From: Mesorhizobium loti
Lineage (GTDB): Bacteria; Pseudomonadota; Alphaproteobacteria; Rhizobiales; Rhizobiaceae
Direction: 5' to 3'
Assembly: GCF_013170705.1 (NCBI RefSeq)
Contig: NZ_CP033334.1
Span: 3,015,501-3,079,500, forward strand
Length of the DNA: 64,000 bases
Both the position numbers and the translations under genes were made by a program. A model generated the notes under the pieces. The model saw nothing but the letters and a program-made list of their open reading frames with translations. It made no database searches and had not been told where the DNA came from. Below, one piece after another: positions 55,043-63,204 of this stretch; within the stretch, counting starts at the first letter, position 1, and each line of letters begins with the position of its first letter.

Positions 55043-56977
55043 ATGAAAATGAAACATGCCTTGGCATTAGCGTTCTGCATGGGCATAGGCGCTTTTGCGT
55101 CGCCCGCCGTGGCAGAAACCAAGAATCCCGGAACGTTTGTGTTTCTTTGGACCGACGATGTTCAGTCCTTTGATCCGGCCTACATTGCAAACACGCCGAG
55201 CTCCTACGGCGTGCTCAACGTCTACAGCCGCCTGTTGAATTACAACGGCTCCCAGATTTCCGAATTCGTGCCCTCATTGTCCTCGGAAGTGCCGAGCCTC
55301 GAAAACGGCCTGATCAAGCAGAACGCGGACGGTTCGGTCAGCTACACTTTCCCGATCCGGAAGGGCGTCCACGCCCACAAGGTCGGCATCAAGGGCGACG
55401 ACGGCAAGATCACCTGGCAATACTATGACGGGCTGAGCGACGAGCAGAAGGCCAAGATCGAGCCCGGCTATGGCGAGATCACGGCCGAGGACGTGCGTTA
55501 CTCGCTGCTGCGCGCCATCCTGATGGGCCAGTCTTGGATGTCCAACGCCATCACCGAGGTGGTGACGGCGAGCAAGTACACCGACGTCGCCAAATGGGTC
55601 GAAGCCGAAGGCAAGGTGTCGGACATCAAGGATGCCAGCCCCGAAGCGCTACGCAAGGTATATGACGAACTCGCGTCGCAGATCACCGTCGAGGGCGACA
55701 ATGTCACGCTGAAGCTGCCGAAGTCCTTCCCCGCCACGCTTGGCGTCCTGGCGCTGCCGTTCGGTGCCTCGATCGTCGACAAGGAATGGGTCGCCTCCGT
55801 CGGGGGATGGGATGGCGACGGGAATACCTGGAAGAAGTACTACCGCCCAGAACTCGGTGACGATCCGCTGTTCGCCCAGGAAAACGGGACCGGGCCGTTC
55901 ATGCTCGACGAATGGGATCGCACCGATCGCCGCATCACGCTGAAGCGTTTCGACAATTACTTCATGGGCAAGGCCTCGCTCGAGCGGGTGGTCATGCGCA
56001 CGGTTCCGGAATGGACCACGCGTCGCCTGCAGTTGCTTTCCGGCGATGCCGACTTCGTGACGACGCCAGTCGAGTTCCTGGACGAGCTCAGCAAGACGGA
56101 CGGTGTCAAGGTCGTCGACGGCCTGCCCAAGGTGTTCAGCCGCGGCCTCTATTTCGCATGGCCGCTGGATGATGCCGACAACCCCGCCATCGGCAGCGGC
56201 AAGCTGGACGGCAACGGCATCCCGCCGGACTTCTTCTCCGACATCGATGTTCGTCAGGGCTTCAACTACGCCCAAAATTACGATGCGCTGATAAAGCAGG
56301 CGCTGCTCGGCAAGACCGTGCAGGCGCGCGGTCCGACCGTTCGCGGCATCATGGGCTACCGCGCGGACTCGCCAATCTACAGCTACGATCCGAAAAAGGC
56401 CGCGGAGCACTTCAAGAAGGCCTTCGGCGGCAAGCTGTGGGACACCGGCTTCACCTTCACCGCCTATGTGCAGGAAGGAACGCCGCAAGGCACGGCCGCG
56501 CTTTCCGCGCTCCAGCAGGGACTGCAGCGGATCAACCCGAAGTTCAAGATGAAGATCCAGTCGCTGCCCTGGGCCTCCATTTCGGACAAGCTCAACAATC
56601 GTGAAAAGCCCGCCTCGCCGCTCACCTACATGGGCTGGGGACCGGACTATTCCGACCCGGGTGGTCCGCTGGGTGCCGCGACCTACTATCTGTCCCCGAC
56701 CGGTCTTGTCGGCGGCATGCTCGGCCAGGGCTATCGTGACCTGATGAAGGAGAAGTTCAAGCCGCTTCTCGACCAGGCCTGGGCCTCGAGCGATCCCGCC
56801 GTGCGTGAGCCGATCTATGCCAAGCTGCAGGAAATGTCCTACGACTATGCCACCACGCAGTTCCTCTGGGAGGACTTCGGGTACATCGTCACCCGCAGCA
56901 ACATCGACGGCTACGTGCACAACATGATCCTCTACGGCGCCTGGGATTTCTATCCCGTCACCAAGAAGGCCGACTAA
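55043..56977 (+). CDS. ABC transporter substrate-binding protein, SBP family 5 (long type)
   Basis: A 644 aa periplasmic binding protein with a Sec signal peptide (KMKHALALAFCMGIGAFASPAVA). It is about 100 residues longer than the standard DppA/OppA size. Extra material lies near residues 120-200 (YYDGLSDEQKAKIEPGYGEI). Family features are VFLWTDDVQSFDPAYIA, LENGLIKQNADGSVSYTFPIRKGVHAH and WGPDYSDPGGPLGAATYYLSP. It is first of the plus-strand half of unit B. The enlarged size suggests a bulky or modified peptide ligand (inference). Confidence 0.92.
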   Translation: MKMKHALALAFCMGIGAFASPAVAETKNPGTFVFLWTDDVQSFDPAYIANTPSSYGVLNVYSRLLNYNGSQISEFVPSLSSEVPSLENGLIKQNADGSVSYTFPIRKGVHAHKVGIKGDDGKITWQYYDGLSDEQKAKIEPGYGEITAEDVRYSLLRAILMGQSWMSNAITEVVTASKYTDVAKWVEAEGKVSDIKDASPEALRKVYDELASQITVEGDNVTLKLPKSFPATLGVLALPFGASIVDKEWVASVGGWDGDGNTWKKYYRPELGDDPLFAQENGTGPFMLDEWDRTDRRITLKRFDNYFMGKASLERVVMRTVPEWTTRRLQLLSGDADFVTTPVEFLDELSKTDGVKVVDGLPKVFSRGLYFAWPLDDADNPAIGSGKLDGNGIPPDFFSDIDVRQGFNYAQNYDALIKQALLGKTVQARGPTVRGIMGYRADSPIYSYDPKKAAEHFKKAFGGKLWDTGFTFTAYVQEGTPQGTAALSALQQGLQRINPKFKMKIQSLPWASISDKLNNREKPASPLTYMGWGPDYSDPGGPLGAATYYLSPTGLVGGMLGQGYRDLMKEKFKPLLDQAWASSDPAVREPIYAKLQEMSYDYATTQFLWEDFGYIVTRSNIDGYVHNMILYGAWDFYPVTKKAD

Positions 56978-57048
56978 AGAGCTTCGGGTTTCGCCGGGCG
57001 CCATCGTCGCCCGGCGAAACGGCTATTCCTCATGGTGCGGATGCTGAT

Positions 57049-58086
57049 GTGCTGAACTACGCTTTGCGGCGGATCCTGATGTTGCCCGTCGTCCTCTTCG
57101 CCCTGTCGCTGATGCTTTTCGCGCTGCAGATGTCGCTGTCGCCGACACAGCGCCTGGCGGCGTACGCGCCGTCCCCGGACTTCCTCAAGGGCGGCCAGGA
57201 CAGCATTCGCAGGATGATCGAGCAGTATGGGCTGAACGATCCCTTCTACATTCAATACGGGCGCTGGATCGGCAACATCCTGACCGGCAATCTGGGCTGG
57301 TCCGAGACCGCGCGCCAGCCTGTTGCCCACGCGCTGGCTTCCCTGCTGCCGGCGACGCTGGAACTGGTCCTGCTGGCGTTCATTCCCGGCTTTCTGCTCG
57401 CCATCTACCTGGGCTCGCGGGCCGGCATCCATCTCAACCGTTGGCCGGACCATGTGATCCGCATCTTCACCATCCTGGGCTGGTCATTCCCGGTCTATGT
57501 CTTCGGACTGCTGATGCTGCTGATCTTCTACTCCGCGCTCGACTGGTTCCCGCCCGGGCGTCTCAGCCAGTGGGCCCAGGCTGCCGTCACCGCGCCCGGC
57601 TTCACCCGCTACACCGGCGCGAACACGATCGACGCGCTGCTCAACGGCAATCTGCCAATTTTCTGGGATTCGCTCAGGCATCTCGCTGCCCCCGTCATCA
57701 CGCTGACCTACGTCAATCTTGCCAACATGACGCGTGTCATGCGCACGTCGATGCTGGAAACGCTGCGCCAGGACTATGTCCGCACGGCACGCGCAAAGGG
57801 CATGCCCCGGCGCGTGGTGGAGCTGCACCATGCCAGGCGCAACGCGCTGCTCCCGGTCACGACGATCGCCGGAATGGAACTCGCCGCCATGATGGGTGGC
57901 GTCGTCATCACCGAAACCATCTTCGACTATGCGGGCCTCGGCCAGTTCGCGGCCAAGACGGCCGCCAACCTGGATTTTCCGGCCGTGCTGGGCTTCGGGC
58001 TCTACTTCGCGGTCGTCCTCGTGGTGCTGAACCTGGCCGTCGACATGATCTATCCGCTGCTCGATCCGAGGGTAAAGACGCGATGA
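57049..58086 (+). CDS. ABC transporter permease, DppB type
   Basis: A 345 aa permease with about six membrane helices. It has a large first loop (LSPTQRLAAYAPSPDFLKGGQDSIRRMIEQYGLNDPFYIQYG) and the EAA loop YVRTARAKGMPRRVVELHHARRNALLPV. It begins 71 bp after the binding-protein gene and overlaps the next gene by four bases. Confidence 0.93.
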   Translation: MLNYALRRILMLPVVLFALSLMLFALQMSLSPTQRLAAYAPSPDFLKGGQDSIRRMIEQYGLNDPFYIQYGRWIGNILTGNLGWSETARQPVAHALASLLPATLELVLLAFIPGFLLAIYLGSRAGIHLNRWPDHVIRIFTILGWSFPVYVFGLLMLLIFYSALDWFPPGRLSQWAQAAVTAPGFTRYTGANTIDALLNGNLPIFWDSLRHLAAPVITLTYVNLANMTRVMRTSMLETLRQDYVRTARAKGMPRRVVELHHARRNALLPVTTIAGMELAAMMGGVVITETIFDYAGLGQFAAKTAANLDFPAVLGFGLYFAVVLVVLNLAVDMIYPLLDPRVKTR

Positions 58087-58955
58087 GAGCGCTTGGCTAT
58101 CTGAAGCGTAATCCGATCTCGCTGGTCGGGGTGCTGCTGTTGCTGGCATTCGTGCTGATCGCGATTTTCGCGCCGGTGCTCGCACCGCCGCAGGAATTCC
58201 AGATGTCGGTATACGACACGCCGAGAGCGGGCTTCCTGGCAACGCCGCAACCGCCGTCGCCCGAGGCGATCTTCGGAACGACCGAAGGCCAGTACGACAT
58301 CTACTACGCCGTGATCTGGGGCACACGCACGGCATTCAAGATCGGCCTCGGCGTCGTCGCCATCTCGGTGCTGATCGGCACGATCATCGGGTCGCTCGCG
58401 GCCTTTTACGGCGGCATCGTGGACGAAGTGCTGATGCGTATCGTCGACGTCTTCATGGCGGTTCCCTTCCTCATCGCCGCCATGGTGCTGACCGCCCTGC
58501 TCGGCAAGGGGCTCGGGCCGATAACCGTCGCGCTGACGACTTTCGGATGGATGGGTTATGCGCGCGTGGTGCGCAGTGAGATCCTGCGGATCCGCGAGAT
58601 GGATTTCGTGAATGCGGCGAGAAGCTACGGCGCCGGCGACTTCAGGCTGATCGTGTTCCACATCCTGCCCAACGCGTTCTTCCCTGTGCTGGTTCTGGCT
58701 ACCATGGCCACGGGTTCGATGGTGCTGACCGCGTCCGCCCTGAGCTTCCTCGGAGTGGGCACGGAGGAAGGCTATGCCGATTGGGGGCAGTTCATCGCCT
58801 ATGCGCGCAACTGGATCGTCGGCCAGCCCGGCAATCCGTTCCAGTACTGGTACACGCTCGCCTTCCCCGGAGCCGCGATCTTCCTGTTCGTGCTGGCGTG
58901 GAACCTCGTCGGCGACGCCCTGCGCGACATTCTCGATCCCCGCCATACAAACTGA
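58083..58955 (+). CDS. ABC transporter permease, DppC type
   Basis: A 290 aa permease. It shows AIFGTTEGQYDIYYAVIWGTRTA, the EAA loop FVNAARSYGAGDFRLIVFHILPNAFFPV and SALSFLGVGTEEGYADWGQ. The ATGA overlap with the upstream permease fixes the start. The GTG of the hydrolase gene follows after 19 bp, so transport and hydrolysis are in one operon. Confidence 0.93.
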   Translation: MRALGYLKRNPISLVGVLLLLAFVLIAIFAPVLAPPQEFQMSVYDTPRAGFLATPQPPSPEAIFGTTEGQYDIYYAVIWGTRTAFKIGLGVVAISVLIGTIIGSLAAFYGGIVDEVLMRIVDVFMAVPFLIAAMVLTALLGKGLGPITVALTTFGWMGYARVVRSEILRIREMDFVNAARSYGAGDFRLIVFHILPNAFFPVLVLATMATGSMVLTASALSFLGVGTEEGYADWGQFIAYARNWIVGQPGNPFQYWYTLAFPGAAIFLFVLAWNLVGDALRDILDPRHTN

Positions 58956-58974
58956 AATCAGGGAGTATCCGCCC

Positions 58975-60645
58975 GTGTCTTCGCTTTCCCCCCACGCCAT
59001 CGAGCTTCTTGAAGACCTTATCCGCCACGAGGTGGAGGACAAGGCCATCCCGTCGATCTCCTATGCCCTGGTCGACCGGGACGGTCTCATGACGCACGGC
59101 CACATACAGCGGCACGATCGCCACTTCGACATGAAGGATGACACCTGTTTCCGCATCGGCTCGATCACGAAGACCTTCACATCGGTTGCCATCATGCAAC
59201 TCGTGGAGAAGGGACTGGTCGACCTCGATGTCGATGTCTCGGAGTATCTGCCCGGTTTTCACCCGGTCAATCCGTTCGCCGGACGTGAAAGCGGACCTCA
59301 CGGCTCGCATGTCAGCCTGGGCAAGCTCATGAGCCACACCGCCGGGATCGTGCGCGAACCCAAGAGCGGACACTATCTGGATTCACACAAGCCGCCGCTG
59401 GCCGACACTGTCGCCGAACTCGCCACATCCACGTTGAAGCAGGATCCCAGCGCCGGCATCATGCATTATTCCAATGCCGGCATTGCCGTGGTCGGCATGG
59501 TGATCGAGCGGGTGACGCGAAAGAGCTACTCCGACTACATCACCGAGAACATCCTGAAGCCGCTGGGCATGAACGACACGTCGTCGGGCATGGCTCCCGG
59601 CATCCGTGAAAGGCTGGCGCCGGCCGACATGTGGACGCTGGACGGGGACAGCCCCGCGCCGGTGTTCAATCTGGGCGGATCGCCCGCCGGCAACATCTTC
59701 TCCACCACTTCCGACATGGCCAACTATACGCGGTGCCTGCTGCGGGGCGGCTTCGCGCCCAACGGCGATTCCATCGTCAGCCCGGCATCGCTGCGCAAGA
59801 TGTGGACCCCGATCGGCAAACGCCCCGAAGGTCACAACAAGGACCTCAACGGGTATGGGCTGTGCTTCGGCGTCGGCGACATGGACGGGTGGACCTCCGT
59901 CGGCCATGGCGGCGCGGTCTATGGCTATGCGTCGCAGATGATGCTCCTGCCGAGGGCCGGCTTCGGCGTCCTGATCTTCGCCACGCTTGATTTCGCCAAC
60001 CAGATAGCCTCCCGGCTCGCGGGCGATGGCCTGCGCATCGCCCTTGCCGACAGCGGCATGGGACGCATGCCGCTTCGCAGCCAGACCCCGCCGCCCATCA
60101 CCGAAGACCAATTTGCAAGCCTGCCCGGGCTCTATCGTCATGAGGTGGGCGGCGAGGTCGTCGAGGTGAAGAACAAGGATGGCAAGCTCTATCTGATGGG
60201 GGAGGGCGTGCCGCTGCAGATCCGCCCGGTCTCGGGCAACGACTTCGTCATCGACGGACGCATCTACGGTCGCGGCGCCGACTACGCGCATATGAACCTC
60301 TCCTTCTCCAAGGCAAACCAGCTGACCTGGAAAGGGGCGAACTGGTCGCGTGTCGATAGTCTGCCTGTCGAGAAGGTGCCGCCGGAGATCGCGCCGCACC
60401 TGGGCGAGTACGGGCCGGATTTCAACATCACCTATCTGACCTACAGCCACGGCCAGCTGAGATGCCTGATCGAGTATTTCTGCACCCATACCTGCGAGCC
60501 GGTGGATGCCGGCCGGTTCCGCATGCACGGTCTGCTCTACGAGGAGGAGATTCTCGAGCTGGACGCCGTCGACGACAATGGACGCCGCGGCATTCGCGTC
60601 GGCCCCATGTTCCTGGAGCGACGGCGGGCCGAAATGGCAGCCTGA
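58975..60645 (+). CDS. Serine hydrolase, beta-lactamase / D-aminopeptidase family
   Basis: A 556 aa penicillin-binding-protein-like hydrolase. It has the active-site S63-x-x-K66 (GSITKTF), Y165-S-N (MHYSNAG) and a GHGGAVYGY motif in place of the KTG box. Large C-terminal domains (about 370-556) follow the catalytic part, as in D-aminopeptidase DAP and 6-aminohexanoate-dimer-hydrolase relatives. No signal peptide is visible, so it acts in the cytosol on imported substrate. The GTG start has a GGGAG site. Next to an importer and an M55 peptidase, a D-amino-acid peptide or amide is the likely substrate (inference). Confidence 0.87.
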   Translation: MSSLSPHAIELLEDLIRHEVEDKAIPSISYALVDRDGLMTHGHIQRHDRHFDMKDDTCFRIGSITKTFTSVAIMQLVEKGLVDLDVDVSEYLPGFHPVNPFAGRESGPHGSHVSLGKLMSHTAGIVREPKSGHYLDSHKPPLADTVAELATSTLKQDPSAGIMHYSNAGIAVVGMVIERVTRKSYSDYITENILKPLGMNDTSSGMAPGIRERLAPADMWTLDGDSPAPVFNLGGSPAGNIFSTTSDMANYTRCLLRGGFAPNGDSIVSPASLRKMWTPIGKRPEGHNKDLNGYGLCFGVGDMDGWTSVGHGGAVYGYASQMMLLPRAGFGVLIFATLDFANQIASRLAGDGLRIALADSGMGRMPLRSQTPPPITEDQFASLPGLYRHEVGGEVVEVKNKDGKLYLMGEGVPLQIRPVSGNDFVIDGRIYGRGADYAHMNLSFSKANQLTWKGANWSRVDSLPVEKVPPEIAPHLGEYGPDFNITYLTYSHGQLRCLIEYFCTHTCEPVDAGRFRMHGLLYEEEILELDAVDDNGRRGIRVGPMFLERRRAEMAA

Positions 60646-60756
60646 AGACGCCCGGTCCGGGCAGCCATCGCCGCGCGGGCCACCTCCACCGCACGAGCCC
60701 GGACGCCATTGAAGGCGCGTGCGCGGTGACCTTCTCTGAAATCGAAAGGCAAGCAC

Positions 60757-61554
60757 ATGAAAGTCTTTATCAGCGCCGACATCGAAGGCACGGCGGGCAT
60801 CACCAACTGGGACGAGGCGCGCAAGGGCAATCCCGACTATGCCGAATTCCGGGAATACATGACCGACGAACTGGTCGCAGCCTGCGAAGGCGCCAAGGCG
60901 GCGGGTGCGACCGAAATCGTCGTCAAGGACGCCCATTCGACGGCGCGCAACCTCATCCTGTCCAAGCTTCCAGCCTATGTCCGCATCGTGCGCGGCTGGA
61001 GCGGCCATCCGGATGCGATGATGTTCGGCATCGACGACACCTTCGATGCCGCTCTCTATACCGGCTACCACAACAAGGCCGGCACCGACACGAATCCGCT
61101 GGCCCACACGTTGACCGGCACCGTGTCCAGGATGCTGATCAACGGGGAGGTGGCATCCGAATACACGCTGAACGCGCACTGCGCCGCCCGTTACGGCGTG
61201 CCTTCGGTCTTTCTGTCTGGCGATGCCGGCATGTGCGGCGAGGCGAGGGCGCTGGTGCCCGAGATCGCAACCGTTGCAACCAGCGAAGGCTTCGGGCCGG
61301 CGACGTCTTCCCTCTCGCCTCAAGGCTCGGTCAAGGCCATACGCGAGACCGTGGAGGCCTCGCTTTCGCGCGATCTGTCGAAATGCCTGCCGAAGCTGGC
61401 CGACCGGTTCGAGCTCATCGTCGAATACACCACGCCTATCGAGGCCTACAGGGGAAGCTGGTATCCGGGCATCGAACATCCCGCCGCGCGCACGCTTCGC
61501 TTCGAGGCAGACAATTTCTTCGACATCCAGCGCGCGATACGGTTTGTCGTATGA
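60757..61554 (+). CDS. M55-family D-aminopeptidase (DppA peptidase type)
   Basis: A 265 aa zinc peptidase of family M55, which in Bacillus (DppA) removes D-amino acids from peptide N termini. The family start KVFISADIEGTAGI shows zinc ligands D8 and E10. A His in VKDAHSTARN, YTGYHNKAGTDTNPLAHT and NAHCAARYGVPSVFLSGD complete the fold. There is no signal peptide, so it is cytosolic. A longer frame covers the same DNA in another phase but lacks family similarity. It sits 111 bp after the serine hydrolase and supports D-peptide breakdown. Confidence 0.93.
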   Translation: MKVFISADIEGTAGITNWDEARKGNPDYAEFREYMTDELVAACEGAKAAGATEIVVKDAHSTARNLILSKLPAYVRIVRGWSGHPDAMMFGIDDTFDAALYTGYHNKAGTDTNPLAHTLTGTVSRMLINGEVASEYTLNAHCAARYGVPSVFLSGDAGMCGEARALVPEIATVATSEGFGPATSSLSPQGSVKAIRETVEASLSRDLSKCLPKLADRFELIVEYTTPIEAYRGSWYPGIEHPAARTLRFEADNFFDIQRAIRFVV

Positions 61555-61557
61555 GTT

Positions 61558-61662
61558 AGAGCAATTCCAGGAAAAGTATGAGCGGTTTTCCGTCCGGAAT
61601 TGCCTCAAAAACAAAGAGCTAGAGTGTTTCGCCGTTTCTGTGAAACGGCGAAGCGCCCTAGC
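61558..61662. repeat. Rhizobiales intergenic palindromic repeat (RIME-like)
   Basis: Two adjacent hairpins fill the space after the M55 gene. The first has arms GCAATTCC (61561-61568) and GGAATTGC (61596-61603) around a GGAAAA/TTTTCC inner pair. The second has arms TTCGCCGTTTC (61628-61638) and GAAACGGCGAA (61642-61652), extended outward by CTAGAGTG/CGCCCTAG pairing. I recognise the GAGCAATTCCAGGAAAAG block as a common intergenic repeat of Mesorhizobium and relatives. It may act as an mRNA end. Confidence 0.72.
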
Positions 61663-61793
61663 CCGCCAGTGTGTGATCGACTTGTTTCCGGCGCGGCCCG
61701 TTCGATGGTCGACGGGCTGTCGCGACATGTCGTCGGAGTAGGGTGAAGTCGTTTCGACGGCGCGATGATCGCGGTGCCAACGCTGGCTTCCGG

Positions 61794-63053
61794 TCAGAAA
61801 TATGTCTTGAGCGCGCCGACGATCTCATAGGCGTCGTCGACCAGGAAGAGTATCTGCCATTTGTCGAAGGTTGTGCAGGGATGCGACACGCCCAGTCCGA
61901 TGCGATCGCCGACTTTTACCGAAACCGTCGCCGCAACGCGCATGTAGGCGTGCTGGTCGTTGCTGGCGAAGATCTCGCAGCCCGCCAGCGTTTCGGGCGA
62001 ACCGCCATCGCGCGAAATGAGCAGCGGCACCGGCAGTCCGGAGTCGGTTCCGAAATCCCGCTTGCCGGCGGTCAGGATGGCCAGCCCCGGTTCAGGACAG
62101 GACTGGACATGGGTCCATACTTCCAGCGCGTTGACCAGGCCTTCATTCTCGCCGGTCGCGGCGAGGATGCGCTTCTGCTCGGCCTGGTAGATGCCGCTGT
62201 CATGGCTGACATAGCAGCCGCTGCGCGTTATCACCTGCGCGCCGCTGCCGGACAGGCGATCGAGCACGATGTCGTAGAACGACGAACCGCCGGCCGTCAC
62301 GATCGGTGGCGCGCGCTCGAACAGGTTTTCGCCGGCGCATGCTTCGTAGAGCGCGCCGATCTCGTCGACGAAATCCGCAACCGCCCGTGCCGGACCACCG
62401 TCCTTCGGCTTGATCAGTCCCTCGAAAGCCTCGACGCCGCAGAGCCGCAGTTGCGGCGCCGCATGCGCGGCACGCGCGACCTCGAGCGCCGTGTCGTTGT
62501 TGCGGCAACCGGTCCGGCCGCCCGGATAGCCGCGCTCGACCAAAACCTGGATCGGCCGCGAGGCCGGTCCGGCGCGTCCGACCGCCTCGCTCGCCAGGCG
62601 CACGGCATCGAGGCTGTCGATCAGCATGTAGAAGTCGAGGCCGGCCGAAGCGTTCAATTCGGCGACCAGAGCGTCCAGTTCCAGCCGTCCGACCAGCTGG
62701 TTGGCGAGCACGATGCGATCGATGCCGAACCGACGGCAAACTTTCATCTGGTGCAGTGTGGCGACGGTCACGCCCCAGGCGCCGTCGCGCAATTGCCTCT
62801 GCATGATCTGAGGGCACATCGTCGTCTTGACATGTGGCGCGATGACCGCGTTGCGCTTCGCGAGGAAACGCTGCATCCAACGCGAATTGTGGTCGAGCGC
62901 GGACTCCCTGATGACCGCTGCCGGCAGCGGCACATCACCGCGCAGGAGGTTCCAGCTCATCGAGCCGACATCATGAAGGCGGACCGCGACGCCAGGCGGA
63001 ATGGCCTTGGTGGTTTCGTCCAGCACCAGGTCGTCGAGCGGGTGAAGATGCAT
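61794..63053 (-). CDS. D-threonine aldolase / D-serine dehydratase-like PLP enzyme
   Basis: A 419 aa PLP-dependent enzyme of the alanine-racemase-N fold, DSD1 group. The PLP lysine K76 lies in APHVKTTMCPQ. GVTVATLHQM, EVDTGxxRxG-like ERGYPGGRTGCRN and the metal-binding pair in GLGVSHPCTTFDKW (His and Cys) follow. Members dehydrate D-serine, cleave D-threonine or deaminate other D-hydroxy amino acids, with a metal next to PLP. It faces the D-aminopeptidase and would consume the D-amino acid released. Specificity cannot be read from sequence. Confidence 0.87.
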   Translation of the reverse strand: MHLHPLDDLVLDETTKAIPPGVAVRLHDVGSMSWNLLRGDVPLPAAVIRESALDHNSRWMQRFLAKRNAVIAPHVKTTMCPQIMQRQLRDGAWGVTVATLHQMKVCRRFGIDRIVLANQLVGRLELDALVAELNASAGLDFYMLIDSLDAVRLASEAVGRAGPASRPIQVLVERGYPGGRTGCRNNDTALEVARAAHAAPQLRLCGVEAFEGLIKPKDGGPARAVADFVDEIGALYEACAGENLFERAPPIVTAGGSSFYDIVLDRLSGSGAQVITRSGCYVSHDSGIYQAEQKRILAATGENEGLVNALEVWTHVQSCPEPGLAILTAGKRDFGTDSGLPVPLLISRDGGSPETLAGCEIFASNDQHAYMRVAATVSVKVGDRIGLGVSHPCTTFDKWQILFLVDDAYEIVGALKTYF

Positions 63054-63204
63054 GTGAATTTCCGATTCTGTGCCACCCGCCAGAGGCCGCGTGAATGCGG
63101 CTTGGCGCAGCTCTTACATGGTCCAGGTGCTTGCGGAAATTATATAATAGTTTGATGATGAGAAAAGATTTTTCTTAAACGAAAGACGAGTTGAGGGCGA
63201 AAGA

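Noticed and set aside
60462..61559. A 365-codon plus-strand frame overlapping the M55 peptidase
   Set aside because: It is out of phase with the M55 gene, which shows zinc ligands and family length. The alternative translation is Arg-rich and not protein-like.
59383..61728. A 781-codon minus-strand frame across the hydrolase and M55 genes
   Set aside because: It runs antisense to two well-supported enzymes with intact catalytic motifs. The translation is low-complexity, rich in Arg, His and Asp, without any domain.
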